Assembly: GCA_017651385.1 (NCBI GenBank)
Contig: JAGCCY010000308.1
Coordinates: 1 to 5,218, forward strand
Source of the DNA: Lachnospiraceae bacterium
Lineage (GTDB): Bacteria; Bacillota; Clostridia; Lachnospirales; Lachnospiraceae
Direction of reading: 5' to 3'
Length of the DNA stretch: 5,218 nt
Positions within the stretch are counted from its first letter, which is position 1; each line of letters opens with the position of its first letter. Below the pieces are notes generated by a model. That model was not told the DNA's origin, did not search any database, and saw nothing but the letters and a program-made list of their open reading frames with translations. The translations under genes were made by a program, and so were the position numbers. Shown here piece after piece: positions 1-5,218 of the stretch.

Positions 1-31
1 CGCATCGAGGACAAGACTCTCCTAAGCCTAC
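1..31 (+). other. Out-of-frame remnant of the recombinase N-terminus and probable frameshift junction
   Basis: Frame 1 reads RIEDKTLLS over positions 1-27, and frame 2 continues as AYDIRLFF from 26. Together these resemble the usual recombinase N-terminal pattern T-L-x-x-Y-x-x-D-(I/L)-R-x-F-F. Keeping the usual T-to-D spacing would need about five more bases near 25-28, or removal of one base. I infer a small indel. It could be a real inactivating mutation or a sequencing/assembly error, and the window edge prevents checking the start codon. Confidence 0.55.
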
Positions 32-940
32 GATATAAGACTTTTCTTTGAATTCTTACATGAGAAAAATCCTTCACTTAAGAATAAGGAGATCAAAGAA
101 TTCGATCTGTCCGTCCTTGATATGGTAAGACGCGAGGATATTGAAGAATACCTTGAATATTTAAGTCTCTATGAAAAGGACGACAGGGAGATCACAAACG
201 ATGAACGCGGAAAAGCAAGAAAACTCTCCGCTTTAAGATCTTTGTACAAATATTTCTTTACATCCGAACTTATAAAGACCAATGCTCCGAGTCTGGTAAG
301 CCCGCCTAAGATACATCAAAAGGAAATAATAAGACTTGAACCCGATGAAGTCGCCAATCTTCTTGATATGGTCGAAGAAGGCGAAAAGCTGACCGCCAAT
401 CAGTTAAGATTCCATCATAAGACAAAATACAGGGATGTAGCCATATTAACTCTCATGCTCGGCACAGGTATCCGTGTGAGCGAGCTTGTGGGCCTCGATC
501 TCAATAATATAGATTTCAATACAAACGGTATTCTTATCAGAAGAAAAGGCGGTAAAGAAGCAACCGTATATTTCGGTGAGGAAGTATATACCGCTCTTAC
601 GGATTATCTTGAAATAAGAAATAAGATAATACCCGAGCCCGGGCATGAAAATGCATTGTTTTTATCTTTACAGAATAAACGTTTATGTGTTAGAAGCGTT
701 GAAAACCTTGTAAAAAAATATGCATCCAACTTAACAAACATTAAAAAGATAACTCCTCACAAGCTAAGAAGTACATACGGTACAAGCTTATACAGAGAAA
801 CCGGTGACATATATCTTGTGGCCGATGTACTCGGGCATAAGGATGTAAATACAACAAAAAAGCACTACGCAGCCATCGAGGATGACAGACGGCGCAGTGC
901 AGCCAACATAGTAAAATTAAGAGAAAACAGTGAAACATAA
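26..940 (+). CDS. Tyrosine recombinase (XerC/XerD-like integrase family), 5' end incomplete and frame-broken
   Basis: Site-specific DNA recombinase that would cut and rejoin DNA through a tyrosine-DNA intermediate. Counting from the first ATG (position 122), the catalytic set is complete: Arg118 in GTGIRVSEL, a hairpin lysine in RKGGKE (142-145), His213 and Arg216 in PHKLR, His239 in VLGHKD and nucleophile Tyr249 in KKHYA. The His-to-Tyr spacing is 10 residues, one more than in XerD. The ATG at 122 is unlikely to be the true start: the frame stays open back to 26 and encodes more of the N-terminal core-binding domain (AYDIRLFFEFL), with no RBS next to 122 and no other ATG, GTG or TTG in between. 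A TAA at 23-25 closes this frame, and the missing upstream part appears in another frame. The gene converges on the LysM-like gene and ends at a shared hairpin. The family is clear; whether it is an Xer dif recombinase or an integron/phage-type enzyme is not. No att or dif site was seen. Confidence 0.85.
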   Translation, partial: AYDIRLFFEFLHEKNPSLKNKEIKEFDLSVLDMVRREDIEEYLEYLSLYEKDDREITNDERGKARKLSALRSLYKYFFTSELIKTNAPSLVSPPKIHQKEIIRLEPDEVANLLDMVEEGEKLTANQLRFHHKTKYRDVAILTLMLGTGIRVSELVGLDLNNIDFNTNGILIRRKGGKEATVYFGEEVYTALTDYLEIRNKIIPEPGHENALFLSLQNKRLCVRSVENLVKKYASNLTNIKKITPHKLRSTYGTSLYRETGDIYLVADVLGHKDVNTTKKHYAAIEDDRRRSAANIVKLRENSET

Positions 941-968
941 AATAAGCCGCCTTTATGGCGGCTTATTT
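940..968. terminator. Bidirectional intrinsic terminator between recombinase and LysM-like gene
   Basis: The arms 940-951 and 957-968 form a perfect 12-bp stem (core AAGCCGCC/GGCGGCTT) around a TTTAT loop. The A/T flanks supply a U-rich tail in both directions. The left arm begins at the last base of the recombinase stop codon, and the right arm abuts the stop codon of the minus-strand gene, so a single hairpin serves both convergent genes. Confidence 0.88.
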
Positions 969-1331
969 CTATTGGATGGTTGTGTAGAAAGGAACTATCA
1001 GGAATCTTCCGGCTACGGGGAAGTCGGCCGATTCCATATTGTTCATATATATAATTTCATCAATATATGCTTTTTCACTGGTTACGCGGCTGTCCGCATA
1101 TTCCGAAGCTATATCGTATATCGAATCTTCCGCTGTAACATATATGTTTTTATAATGCTTATATAATTCCGGTGTATCACCGTTGGATGCGATACTCTTC
1201 ATAGAAAATACGGATACGACCGAAATAAAGATCAAAGCCGTCAATATCGAAAGTATGAATTTCTTTCTTCTTAACTCTCTTCTTCTGATCAATATGGATC
1301 TCTGTGCTTTGGTAAGTCTTTGTGTATTCAT
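969..1331 (-). CDS. Small membrane-anchored LysM-like protein, YneA-like candidate SOS cell-division suppressor
   Basis: A 120-residue protein with a basic N-terminus (RRRELRRKK, 16-24), one hydrophobic segment at about 25-44, and a C-terminal region at about 62-116 with a weak LysM pattern: DSIYDIASEY, then YMNN, then PVAGRFLIVPFY. The charge layout suggests N-in, C-out, with the LysM part outside against the cell wall. Bacillus subtilis YneA has the same architecture and similar length (about 105 residues), is divergent from lexA, and delays division during the SOS response. The assignment here rests on architecture, location and LexA operators, because the sequence itself is diverged. The ATG at 1331 has AGAGGA at 1341-1336, four bases upstream. 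Transcription should start near 1376 from a consensus promoter, under LexA control. The alternative is an unrelated LysM wall protein. Confidence 0.8.
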   Translation of the reverse strand: MNTQRLTKAQRSILIRRRELRRKKFILSILTALIFISVVSVFSMKSIASNGDTPELYKHYKNIYVTAEDSIYDIASEYADSRVTSEKAYIDEIIYMNNMESADFPVAGRFLIVPFYTTIQ

Positions 1332-1345
1332 AGCGTCCTCTTATT

Positions 1346-1359
1346 CGAACATCTGTTGT
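1346..1359. promoter_or_regulatory. LexA operator A
   Basis: CGAACATCTGTTGT matches the Gram-positive LexA/DinR box CGAAC-N4-GTTCG except at the last two positions. It lies in the predicted 5' leader of the LysM-like gene, downstream of its start site, and shares base 1359 with operator B. Confidence 0.65.
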
Positions 1360-1372
1360 GAACATTTGTTTG
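1359..1372. promoter_or_regulatory. LexA operator B
   Basis: TGAACATTTGTTTG has the GAAC-N4-GTT core with two departures from CGAAC-N4-GTTCG. It sits just downstream of the predicted start site (about 1376) of the LysM-like gene and 13 bases after operator A. Confidence 0.65.
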
Positions 1373-1382
1373 TTATGATTAA

Positions 1383-1410
1383 ATTATATCGAACATATTT
1401 TCTTTGTCAA
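1383..1410 (-). promoter_or_regulatory. Consensus sigma-A promoter for the LysM-like gene
   Basis: Read on the minus strand, a perfect TTGACA (1410-1405) and a perfect TATAAT (1388-1383) are separated by 16 bases. The predicted start is near 1376, giving a leader of about 45 bases before the ATG. A LexA-like operator (1390-1403) fills the spacer, so bound repressor should block polymerase directly. Such a strong core promoter suits a gene that is silent until LexA is cleaved. Confidence 0.85.
1390..1403. promoter_or_regulatory. LexA operator C, inside the promoter spacer
   Basis: CGAACATATTTTCT keeps the left half-site CGAAC and a degenerate right half (TTTC in place of GTTC). It lies between the -35 and -10 boxes of the LysM-like gene, the position where a repressor is most effective. 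Confidence 0.65.
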
Positions 1411-1417
1411 TAGTTTT

Positions 1418-1457
1418 CGAACAAATTTTCCGAACAAATTTTCTGAATATATGTTTG
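1418..1457. promoter_or_regulatory. Tandem LexA operators D, E and F (13-bp repeats)
   Basis: Two identical 13-base units, CGAACAAATTTTC, occupy 1418-1430 and 1431-1443. A diverged third unit, TGAATATATGTTT, follows at 1444-1456. Each starts a LexA-like box of the GAAC-N4-(G/T)TTC class, and neighbouring boxes share one base. The last unit overlaps the possible lexA -35 region, so occupancy here should shape lexA autorepression. Confidence 0.6.
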
Positions 1458-1482
1458 CTTTTTGTTCTTTTTATGATATAGT
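1454..1482 (+). promoter_or_regulatory. Probable lexA promoter
   Basis: The AT-rich stretch before lexA offers TATAGT (1477-1482) as a good -10, with TTTGCT (1454-1459) as a weak -35 seventeen bases upstream. TTGTTC (1462-1467) with TATACA (1484-1489) is a second possible pairing. The promoter is clearly weaker than the opposing one. The exact boxes are uncertain; the location is likely. Confidence 0.5.
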
Positions 1483-1488
1483 ATATAC

Positions 1489-1502
1489 AGAAAGTATGTT
1501 TG
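1489..1502. promoter_or_regulatory. Weak LexA-like operator G at the lexA start site
   Basis: AGAAAGTATGTTTG retains a GAA-N5-GTT skeleton but departs from CGAAC-N4-GTTCG at four positions. It overlaps the expected lexA transcription start. I list it because it fits the series in the same region; alone it would not be convincing. Confidence 0.35.
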
Positions 1503-1514
1503 CCTTTACCTAAA

Positions 1515-1521
1515 AAGGAGG
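1515..1521 (+). promoter_or_regulatory. Ribosome binding site of lexA
   Basis: AAGGAGG lies six bases before the ATG at 1528. It is a near-perfect anti-16S match and fixes the lexA start. Confidence 0.9.
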
Positions 1522-1527
1522 ATTTAT

Positions 1528-2145
1528 ATGAGTTCACAGGGCTTAAGTTCCAAACAGCAGGAAATACTTGAATATATCAAGCAGGAAATTCTTAAAAAAG
1601 GATATCCTCCGGCAGTTCGCGATATCTGCGAAGCCGTTGATCTTAAATCCACTTCTTCCGTTCACTCTCATCTTTCGACACTTGAGAAGAAAGGATATAT
1701 AAGAAGAGATCCCGCCAAACCCAGGGCGATCGAAGTATGCGACGACAGTTTCAATAATGTCCGTACCGATACCGTCAGCATTCCCGTTGTCGGTCAGGTA
1801 GCTGCGGGCCAGCCGATCCTTGCCGAACAGAATATTGAGAACTACTTCCCGATCCCTATGGAGTATGTTCCTCACGGAGAAGCATTCATATTAAAGGTAA
1901 AGGGCGATTCAATGATAAATATCGGTATTTTCAGTGGCGATCAGGTCCTTGTTGAAAATACCAAAGACATTAAAAACGGCGATATCGTTGTCGCACTTAT
2001 TGAAGACTCTGCTACAGTCAAGACCTTTTATAAGGAGAACGGTCACATTCGTCTCCAGCCCGAGAACGACACAATGGATCCCATTATCGTCGATGACTGC
2101 ATGATCCTCGGTAAGGTTTTCGGTGTATACCGCTTCTATCGCTGA
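1528..2145 (+). CDS. lexA: LexA repressor (SOS regulator, self-cleaving)
   Basis: Transcriptional repressor of the SOS regulon, with RecA-stimulated autocleavage (EC 3.4.21.88 family). The 205 residues match the usual LexA length. The N-terminal winged helix-turn-helix spans about 1-68, with a recognition-helix region at [20 protein letters not shown] (41-60). The cleavage site is Ala93-Gly94 in VGQVAAGQP, the catalytic serine is Ser128 in KGDSM, and the general-base lysine is Lys165 in ATVKTFY. The C-terminal peptidase S24 domain (about 85-205) also mediates dimerisation. All key residues are present, so the protein should be fully active. The gene is divergent from the YneA-like gene, as lexA and yneA are in Bacillus, and the operators upstream point to autorepression. 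It ends at a hairpin shared with the convergent rsfS operon. Confidence 0.97.
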   Translation: MSSQGLSSKQQEILEYIKQEILKKGYPPAVRDICEAVDLKSTSSVHSHLSTLEKKGYIRRDPAKPRAIEVCDDSFNNVRTDTVSIPVVGQVAAGQPILAEQNIENYFPIPMEYVPHGEAFILKVKGDSMINIGIFSGDQVLVENTKDIKNGDIVVALIEDSATVKTFYKENGHIRLQPENDTMDPIIVDDCMILGKVFGVYRFYR

Positions 2146-2184
2146 CAGTCCGGTACATTAAAGATCAAATAATGATACATATAA

Positions 2185-2216
2185 AAAAACAGGGAACGAA
2201 TACGTTCCCTGTTTTT
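2185..2216. terminator. Bidirectional intrinsic terminator between lexA and rsfS
   Basis: The arms 2185-2198 and 2203-2216 form a perfect 14-bp stem (core CAGGGAACG/CGTTCCCTG) with an AATA loop. A T run ends the plus-strand arm, and the A run at 2183-2189 gives a T run on the minus strand. It terminates lexA on one strand and the rsfS end of the operon on the other. Nothing else is visible between 2146 and 2237. Confidence 0.93.
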
Positions 2217-2237
2217 GCCTTCATAAAGTATTATCTT

Positions 2238-2570
2238 TTACATTACTTTAGCGTCGCGCCAGATCCTTTCGAGATTGTAGAATTCACGACCTTCGGTACT
2301 GAAGATATGTACCATGAAATCACCGTAATCCATTAAGATCCAGTTTGCCTTGTCGTAGCCTTCAATATGCTTTGCATGTACATCGGATCTTGAAAGTTTA
2401 TCAAGAACCTCATCGGACATTGCCTTGACCTGGTTAATGTTTGAACCGGTCGCAAGCACAAAATAATCCGAAATGGGTGAAAGACCGGTTATATCCAGGA
2501 TCTTAATGTCAGTTCCTTTTTTGTCTTCCAATGCTTCTTTTGCGATCAATACATAATCTTTTATTTCCAT
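2238..2570 (-). CDS. rsfS: Ribosomal silencing factor RsfS
   Basis: Binds ribosomal protein uL14 on the 50S subunit and blocks joining with 30S, lowering translation during starvation. The 110-residue length is typical of the RsfS/Iojap/YbeB family. Family signatures are ITGLSPISDYFVLATGSN (27-44), HIEGYDKANWILMDYGD (68-84) and VHIFSTEGREFYNLERIW (87-104), covering the whole fold. The ATG at 2570 has AGGA six bases upstream and lies inside the 3' end of yqeK, with a 10-bp overlap in a different frame, so the two genes are probably translationally coupled. It is the last gene of the operon before the terminator. The same neighbour order (nadD, yqeK, then rsfS) is known in many Firmicutes, where the Bacillus name is yqeL. 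Confidence 0.96.
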   Translation of the reverse strand: MEIKDYVLIAKEALEDKKGTDIKILDITGLSPISDYFVLATGSNINQVKAMSDEVLDKLSRSDVHAKHIEGYDKANWILMDYGDFMVHIFSTEGREFYNLERIWRDAKVM

Positions 2571-3145
2571 TTGCTGTCCTCATAGAATATATATGTTTCT
2601 TCGGTTAAAGGATCCACTCCGTCAGGTTTTGTGGCTTTAAGATAACCCACCGTATCCGAAAGGATCATCAAAAGAGCCGTATCAATATCCGTAAATGCCG
2701 CTTTTCTTATCACATTGAGATTGGGCTGTCTGTCTCTTCCGGGTTCTATATAATCCGCAATATAGATTATCTTTTCAAGAACCGTCATGTTCGGACGGCC
2801 GGTCGTATGATAAGCTATCGCATTTAAGATATCTTCATCATCAATGCCGTATTTTTCTTTTGCATAATATGCACCGACTTTTGCATGTAAAAGAGCCGGA
2901 AATCTTCTTTCTATCGGAGTGATCTCAAGATTAAACTGTATGGCCTGTTTTAAAAGTTCATCCGATGAATAAGCTTTTGCATTGTCATGTAAAAGACCCG
3001 TCAGATACGCTTTATCGGGATCTGCACCGTACATTCCGGCAAGCAGAAACGCCGTATCGGCAACTCCGATCGTGTGATCGTAACGATGAGCCGACAATAT
3101 CTTTGAAAGATCCCTTTTTAAAAACCTGATACGTTCATTATCCAT
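2561..3145 (-). CDS. yqeK: YqeK-family HD-domain hydrolase, probable diadenosine tetraphosphatase
   Basis: HD-superfamily metal-dependent phosphohydrolase. Characterised YqeK proteins split Ap4A symmetrically into two ADP. The 194 residues are normal for the family. Metal and catalytic ligands visible in order are His24 (RYDHT), His53-Asp54 (GLLHDNAK), His87 (LLHAKVG), His113 (AYHTTGRPNM) and Asp131 (IYIADYIEPGR). The ATG follows the nadD stop codon directly (TAAATG), so nadD and yqeK touch. A ribosome site AAGGA sits at 3160-3156 inside nadD, with a somewhat long spacing of 10 bases. The 3' end overlaps rsfS by 10 bp. Placement after nadD suggests a linked role in nucleotide homeostasis or stress. 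The specific substrate is inferred from the family, not from residues unique to this protein. Confidence 0.93.
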   Translation of the reverse strand: MDNERIRFLKRDLSKILSAHRYDHTIGVADTAFLLAGMYGADPDKAYLTGLLHDNAKAYSSDELLKQAIQFNLEITPIERRFPALLHAKVGAYYAKEKYGIDDEDILNAIAYHTTGRPNMTVLEKIIYIADYIEPGRDRQPNLNVIRKAAFTDIDTALLMILSDTVGYLKATKPDGVDPLTEETYIFYEDSKWK

Positions 3146-3763
3146 TTAATCGTTTTCCTTCGAATAAATATGGTTTTTATTGATAAATTCGATCACTTTG
3201 TAATGAACCATATATCTGATGGACTTACCTTCCTTTACGCGCTCGCGTATCTCGCTGGAAGATATATCCGTATTGCTGATCGGAAGTACCCTTATATCGG
3301 CTTTTTCGTATTTTGCCTTAAGTTCATCGATCTTTTTGTTTAATTCTTCGACGGAAGTCCCTTTTCTTGATGCTACAAGAACCGTGACTTCATTAAATAT
3401 GCCCTCGGGTTTCATCCAATTATCCATATACATAAGAGAATCGGCACCGACTATAAAGTAATACTCCACATGCGGGTTCTTTGCTTTAAGTTCGGCGATC
3501 GTCTCGTAACTGTATGAATAACCTTCACGCTCCACTTCGATCGTGGATAACGCAAAATGCGGATTGTCTTCTATCGCTTCACCGATCATTGATATCCTTG
3601 TTTTGGCATCAAGAACATCTTCTTTTAAATGAGACTTCCCGCAAGGAATGAACAGAATTTCATCAAGATCAAAAGCTTCATATGCGCTTTCGGCAATGAG
3701 CAGATGTCCAAGATGAATAGGATTAAAAGTTCCACCCATGATTCCGACACGTTTTTTTGTCAT
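3146..3763 (-). CDS. nadD: Nicotinate-nucleotide adenylyltransferase NadD
   Basis: Transfers AMP from ATP to nicotinate mononucleotide, giving deamido-NAD in the NAD synthesis pathway (EC 2.7.7.18). The 205-residue length is normal. The nucleotidyltransferase signature GGTFNPIHLGH spans 10-20 with the HxGH motif at its end, FIVGADSL (103-110) matches the family core, and ISSSEIR (167-173) is the second ATP-binding motif. The stretch IPCGKSHLKE (39-48) replaces the more usual P-x-x-x-PHK substrate loop; I believe this is a lineage variant, not damage. The ATG at 3763 has GGAG six bases upstream (3773-3770). Twelve bases separate it from yhbY, and its own stop touches yqeK. Confidence 0.96.
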   Translation of the reverse strand: MTKKRVGIMGGTFNPIHLGHLLIAESAYEAFDLDEILFIPCGKSHLKEDVLDAKTRISMIGEAIEDNPHFALSTIEVEREGYSYSYETIAELKAKNPHVEYYFIVGADSLMYMDNWMKPEGIFNEVTVLVASRKGTSVEELNKKIDELKAKYEKADIRVLPISNTDISSSEIRERVKEGKSIRYMVHYKVIEFINKNHIYSKEND

Positions 3764-3775
3764 TTTACGCTCCCA

Positions 3776-4063
3776 TCAAGGCAATTCGATTTTTTTATTG
3801 TCTTTGTTTTCTTTGTACAAAACAATCTTCTTGCCCGTAACGGCCACCACAACGGAACCCGTTCTTTCGGCAAGGGTCTGGGCCATCGATTTTGGATCGT
3901 CTGCGCAGTTTTTTAGAACGTTTAACTTAATAAGTTCATGAGTGTTAAAACATTCAAGGACCGCTTCCGTAACTTCGGGAGTAAGACAATTCTTTCCTAT
4001 CTGAAATTCGGGATCCATATTTGATGCCAGACTTCTTAAATAAGCTCTCTGTTTACTGTTCAT
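3776..4063 (-). CDS. yhbY: YhbY-family RNA-binding protein (CRM domain), ribosome assembly
   Basis: A single CRS1-YhbY (CRM) domain protein of 95 residues that associates with pre-50S ribosomal particles. The N-terminal MNSKQRAYLRSLA (1-13), the central QIGKNCLTPEV (21-31), HELIKLNVLKN (42-52) and C-terminal GSVVVAVTGKKIVLYK (69-84) follow the family pattern from end to end. The usual GxxG RNA-contact loop (GKxG) reads GKNC here, with Cys26 in the last glycine position; the codon is TGT. The ATG at 4063 is preceded by an AAAGGTG-type ribosome site that overlaps the obg stop codon, nine bases away, so coupling to obg is likely. The family assignment is secure; the effect of the Cys is unknown. 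Confidence 0.94.
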   Translation of the reverse strand: MNSKQRAYLRSLASNMDPEFQIGKNCLTPEVTEAVLECFNTHELIKLNVLKNCADDPKSMAQTLAERTGSVVVAVTGKKIVLYKENKDNKKIELP

Positions 4064-4072
4064 TTTACACCT

Positions 4073-5218
4073 TTATTCGTAATAATCAAACTTAAATCCA
4101 TACATTCTGACAGTATCACCGTCATTGATACCAAGTTCCTTAAGTCTGTCGAGAATGCCGTTTTCCTTTAAAAACTTCTGGAAGAACAAAAATCCCTTTT
4201 CGGAATCGAGATTTGTGTAACCAAGCATTTTCTCGATCCTGGGTCCTTCGATTACGTATTCTTTTTCCTTATCGTCAAAATAAACTTCAAAGGGTTCGTT
4301 ACCGTAAAGACCTGCAAACTCGGGAGTCATTTCAGGTTCAAAGGTTATGGTCTCTCTCGGATACTCTTTAAGCATATCGCTTAAATGATACATAAGCTCT
4401 TTTACGCCCTCTTTGGTAGCGGCCGATATCGGGAACACCTTAAAGCCCTGAGGCTCGAATTCGTCACGTATGCGCTTTATAACGGCATCTCTGTCTTCGC
4501 ATACATCAAGCTTGTTTGCGGCTATGACCTGAGGTTTAGCCGACACATCCGCATTGTATTTTTTAAGTTCGTTATTGATAAGCTTAATGTCTTCGATCGG
4601 ATCTCTTCCTTCAACGGAAGCAGCATCCACAACATGCACAAGGATCCTCGTACGCTCTATATGTCTTAAGAAATCAAGACCGAGGCCTACGCCTTCGCTC
4701 GCTCCTTCCACAAGACCCGGGATATCGGCGATCACAAATCCGCCGGCTCCGTCAATATCCACAACACCTAAATTGGGATTGAGCGTTGTAAAATGATAAT
4801 CCGCGATCTTTGGCCTTGCATTTGAGACCATCGAAAGAAGTGTGGATTTTCCGACATTGGGAAATCCCACAAGACCCACATCCGCTATACATTTAAGCTC
4901 AAGCAAAACATTTAACTCTTTAGCGGGCTGACCGGGTTTTGCATACTTTGGCGCCTGCATTGTGCTTGTGGCATAATGCTGATTGCCGAGACCGCCTCTT
5001 CCGCCTTCGAGGAAAACAACCCTCTGATTGTCTCCCGACATGTCAAGCATGACCTTTCCGGTCTCTTCATCCTTGATAACGGTGCCTTCGGGAACCTTTA
5101 ATACGATATCTTTTCCGTCCTTGCCGCGGCAGTTTCTTTTTCCGCCAGGTTCACCGTCCTCGGCTCTGTAGTGTTTATTGAATCGAAAGTCCGTTAAAGT
5201 ATTTAACCCTTTATCCAC
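4073..5218 (-). CDS. obg: GTPase Obg/CgtA, N-terminus outside the window
   Basis: GTPase for late 50S ribosome assembly, also tied to stress and sporulation control in Firmicutes. The window holds the last 381 residues. The first codon, GTG at 5218-5216, is an internal valine, not a start: about 45 residues of the glycine-rich Obg domain are missing upstream. Visible parts, numbered from the edge, are the rest of the Obg fold (1-110), G1 GFPNVGKST (118-126), switch I YHFTTLNPNLG (141-151), G3 DIPGL (165-169), G4 NKLD (235-238), G5 SAAT (265-268) and a C-terminal OCT domain (about 305-381, FEVYFDDKEKEYVIEG through MYGFKFDYYE). All GTPase motifs are intact. It is the first visible gene of the operon with yhbY, nadD, yqeK and rsfS; the promoter lies beyond the window. 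Confidence 0.97.
   Translation of the reverse strand: MDKGLNTLTDFRFNKHYRAEDGEPGGKRNCRGKDGKDIVLKVPEGTVIKDEETGKVMLDMSGDNQRVVFLEGGRGGLGNQHYATSTMQAPKYAKPGQPAKELNVLLELKCIADVGLVGFPNVGKSTLLSMVSNARPKIADYHFTTLNPNLGVVDIDGAGGFVIADIPGLVEGASEGVGLGLDFLRHIERTRILVHVVDAASVEGRDPIEDIKLINNELKKYNADVSAKPQVIAANKLDVCEDRDAVIKRIRDEFEPQGFKVFPISAATKEGVKELMYHLSDMLKEYPRETITFEPEMTPEFAGLYGNEPFEVYFDDKEKEYVIEGPRIEKMLGYTNLDSEKGFLFFQKFLKENGILDRLKELGINDGDTVRMYGFKFDYYE

Noticed and set aside
60..62. ATG at 60 as a recombinase start
   Set aside because: It lies in a different frame from the recombinase and its frame has no recognisable product.
930..1413. Plus-strand ORFs at 930-1166 and 1183-1413 and a minus-strand ORF at 1177-1365
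   Set aside because: They are antisense or out-of-frame shadows of the LysM-like gene, run through the terminator or the operator region, and have no plausible ribosome site or family pattern.
1418..1443. The 13-bp direct repeat as a CRISPR or attachment site
   Set aside because: Units abut without spacers and match the LexA half-site, so operators explain them better.
1461..1473. GTTC at 1464-1467 as another LexA box
   Set aside because: There is no GAAC-like partner four bases upstream; it is only a half site.
2146..2184. Possible small RNA or leader after lexA
   Set aside because: Only unstructured AT-rich sequence before the terminator; no promoter or conserved fold is visible.
3219..3941. 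Plus-strand ORFs opposite nadD and yhbY
   Set aside because: Low-complexity antisense translations of well-supported genes, with no family resemblance.
5216..5218. GTG at the window edge as the obg start codon
   Set aside because: The residues that follow match Obg from about position 45 onward, so this is an internal valine and the gene is cut by the window.

Overview
The window looks like chromosomal DNA from a low-to-moderate GC Firmicute, most likely a Lachnospiraceae-type clostridium. The grounds are AGGAGG-type ribosome binding sites, a DinR/LexA-type SOS operator motif (GAAC-N4-GTTC class), the gene order obg-yhbY-nadD-yqeK-rsfS, and a recombinase whose wording I recognise from that family. 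The genus cannot be fixed from the sequence. No phage, insertion sequence, rRNA, tRNA or CRISPR array is visible.

Left part (1-968): the 3' portion of a tyrosine recombinase on the + strand. All its catalytic residues are present, but the N-terminal coding frame is broken near 22-31. It ends in a perfect 12-bp bidirectional hairpin.

Middle (969-2216): an SOS control module. A small membrane-anchored LysM-like protein (minus strand, resembling the SOS division inhibitor YneA) and lexA (plus strand) are divergent. The 196-bp region between them carries about seven degenerate LexA operators. Two clusters repeat with a 13-bp step, and one operator lies exactly between a perfect TTGACA and a perfect TATAAT box that drive the LysM gene. 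LexA should therefore repress itself and the small protein. After DNA damage it would cleave itself at Ala93-Gly94 and release both, and the small protein would then delay division.

Right part (2217-5218): a compact minus-strand operon, read right to left as obg (cut by the window edge), yhbY, nadD, yqeK and rsfS. It links ribosome assembly and dormancy (Obg, YhbY, RsfS) with NAD synthesis (NadD) and dinucleotide polyphosphate turnover (YqeK). The genes are separated by 0-12 bp or overlap by 10 bp. The operon converges on lexA, and one 14-bp hairpin terminates both.

Most of the window is ordinary core genome. The parts worth a second look are the divergent SOS promoter region with its unusual operator array, the diverged LysM protein, the frame break in the recombinase, and a Cys in place of Gly in the RNA-binding loop of YhbY.
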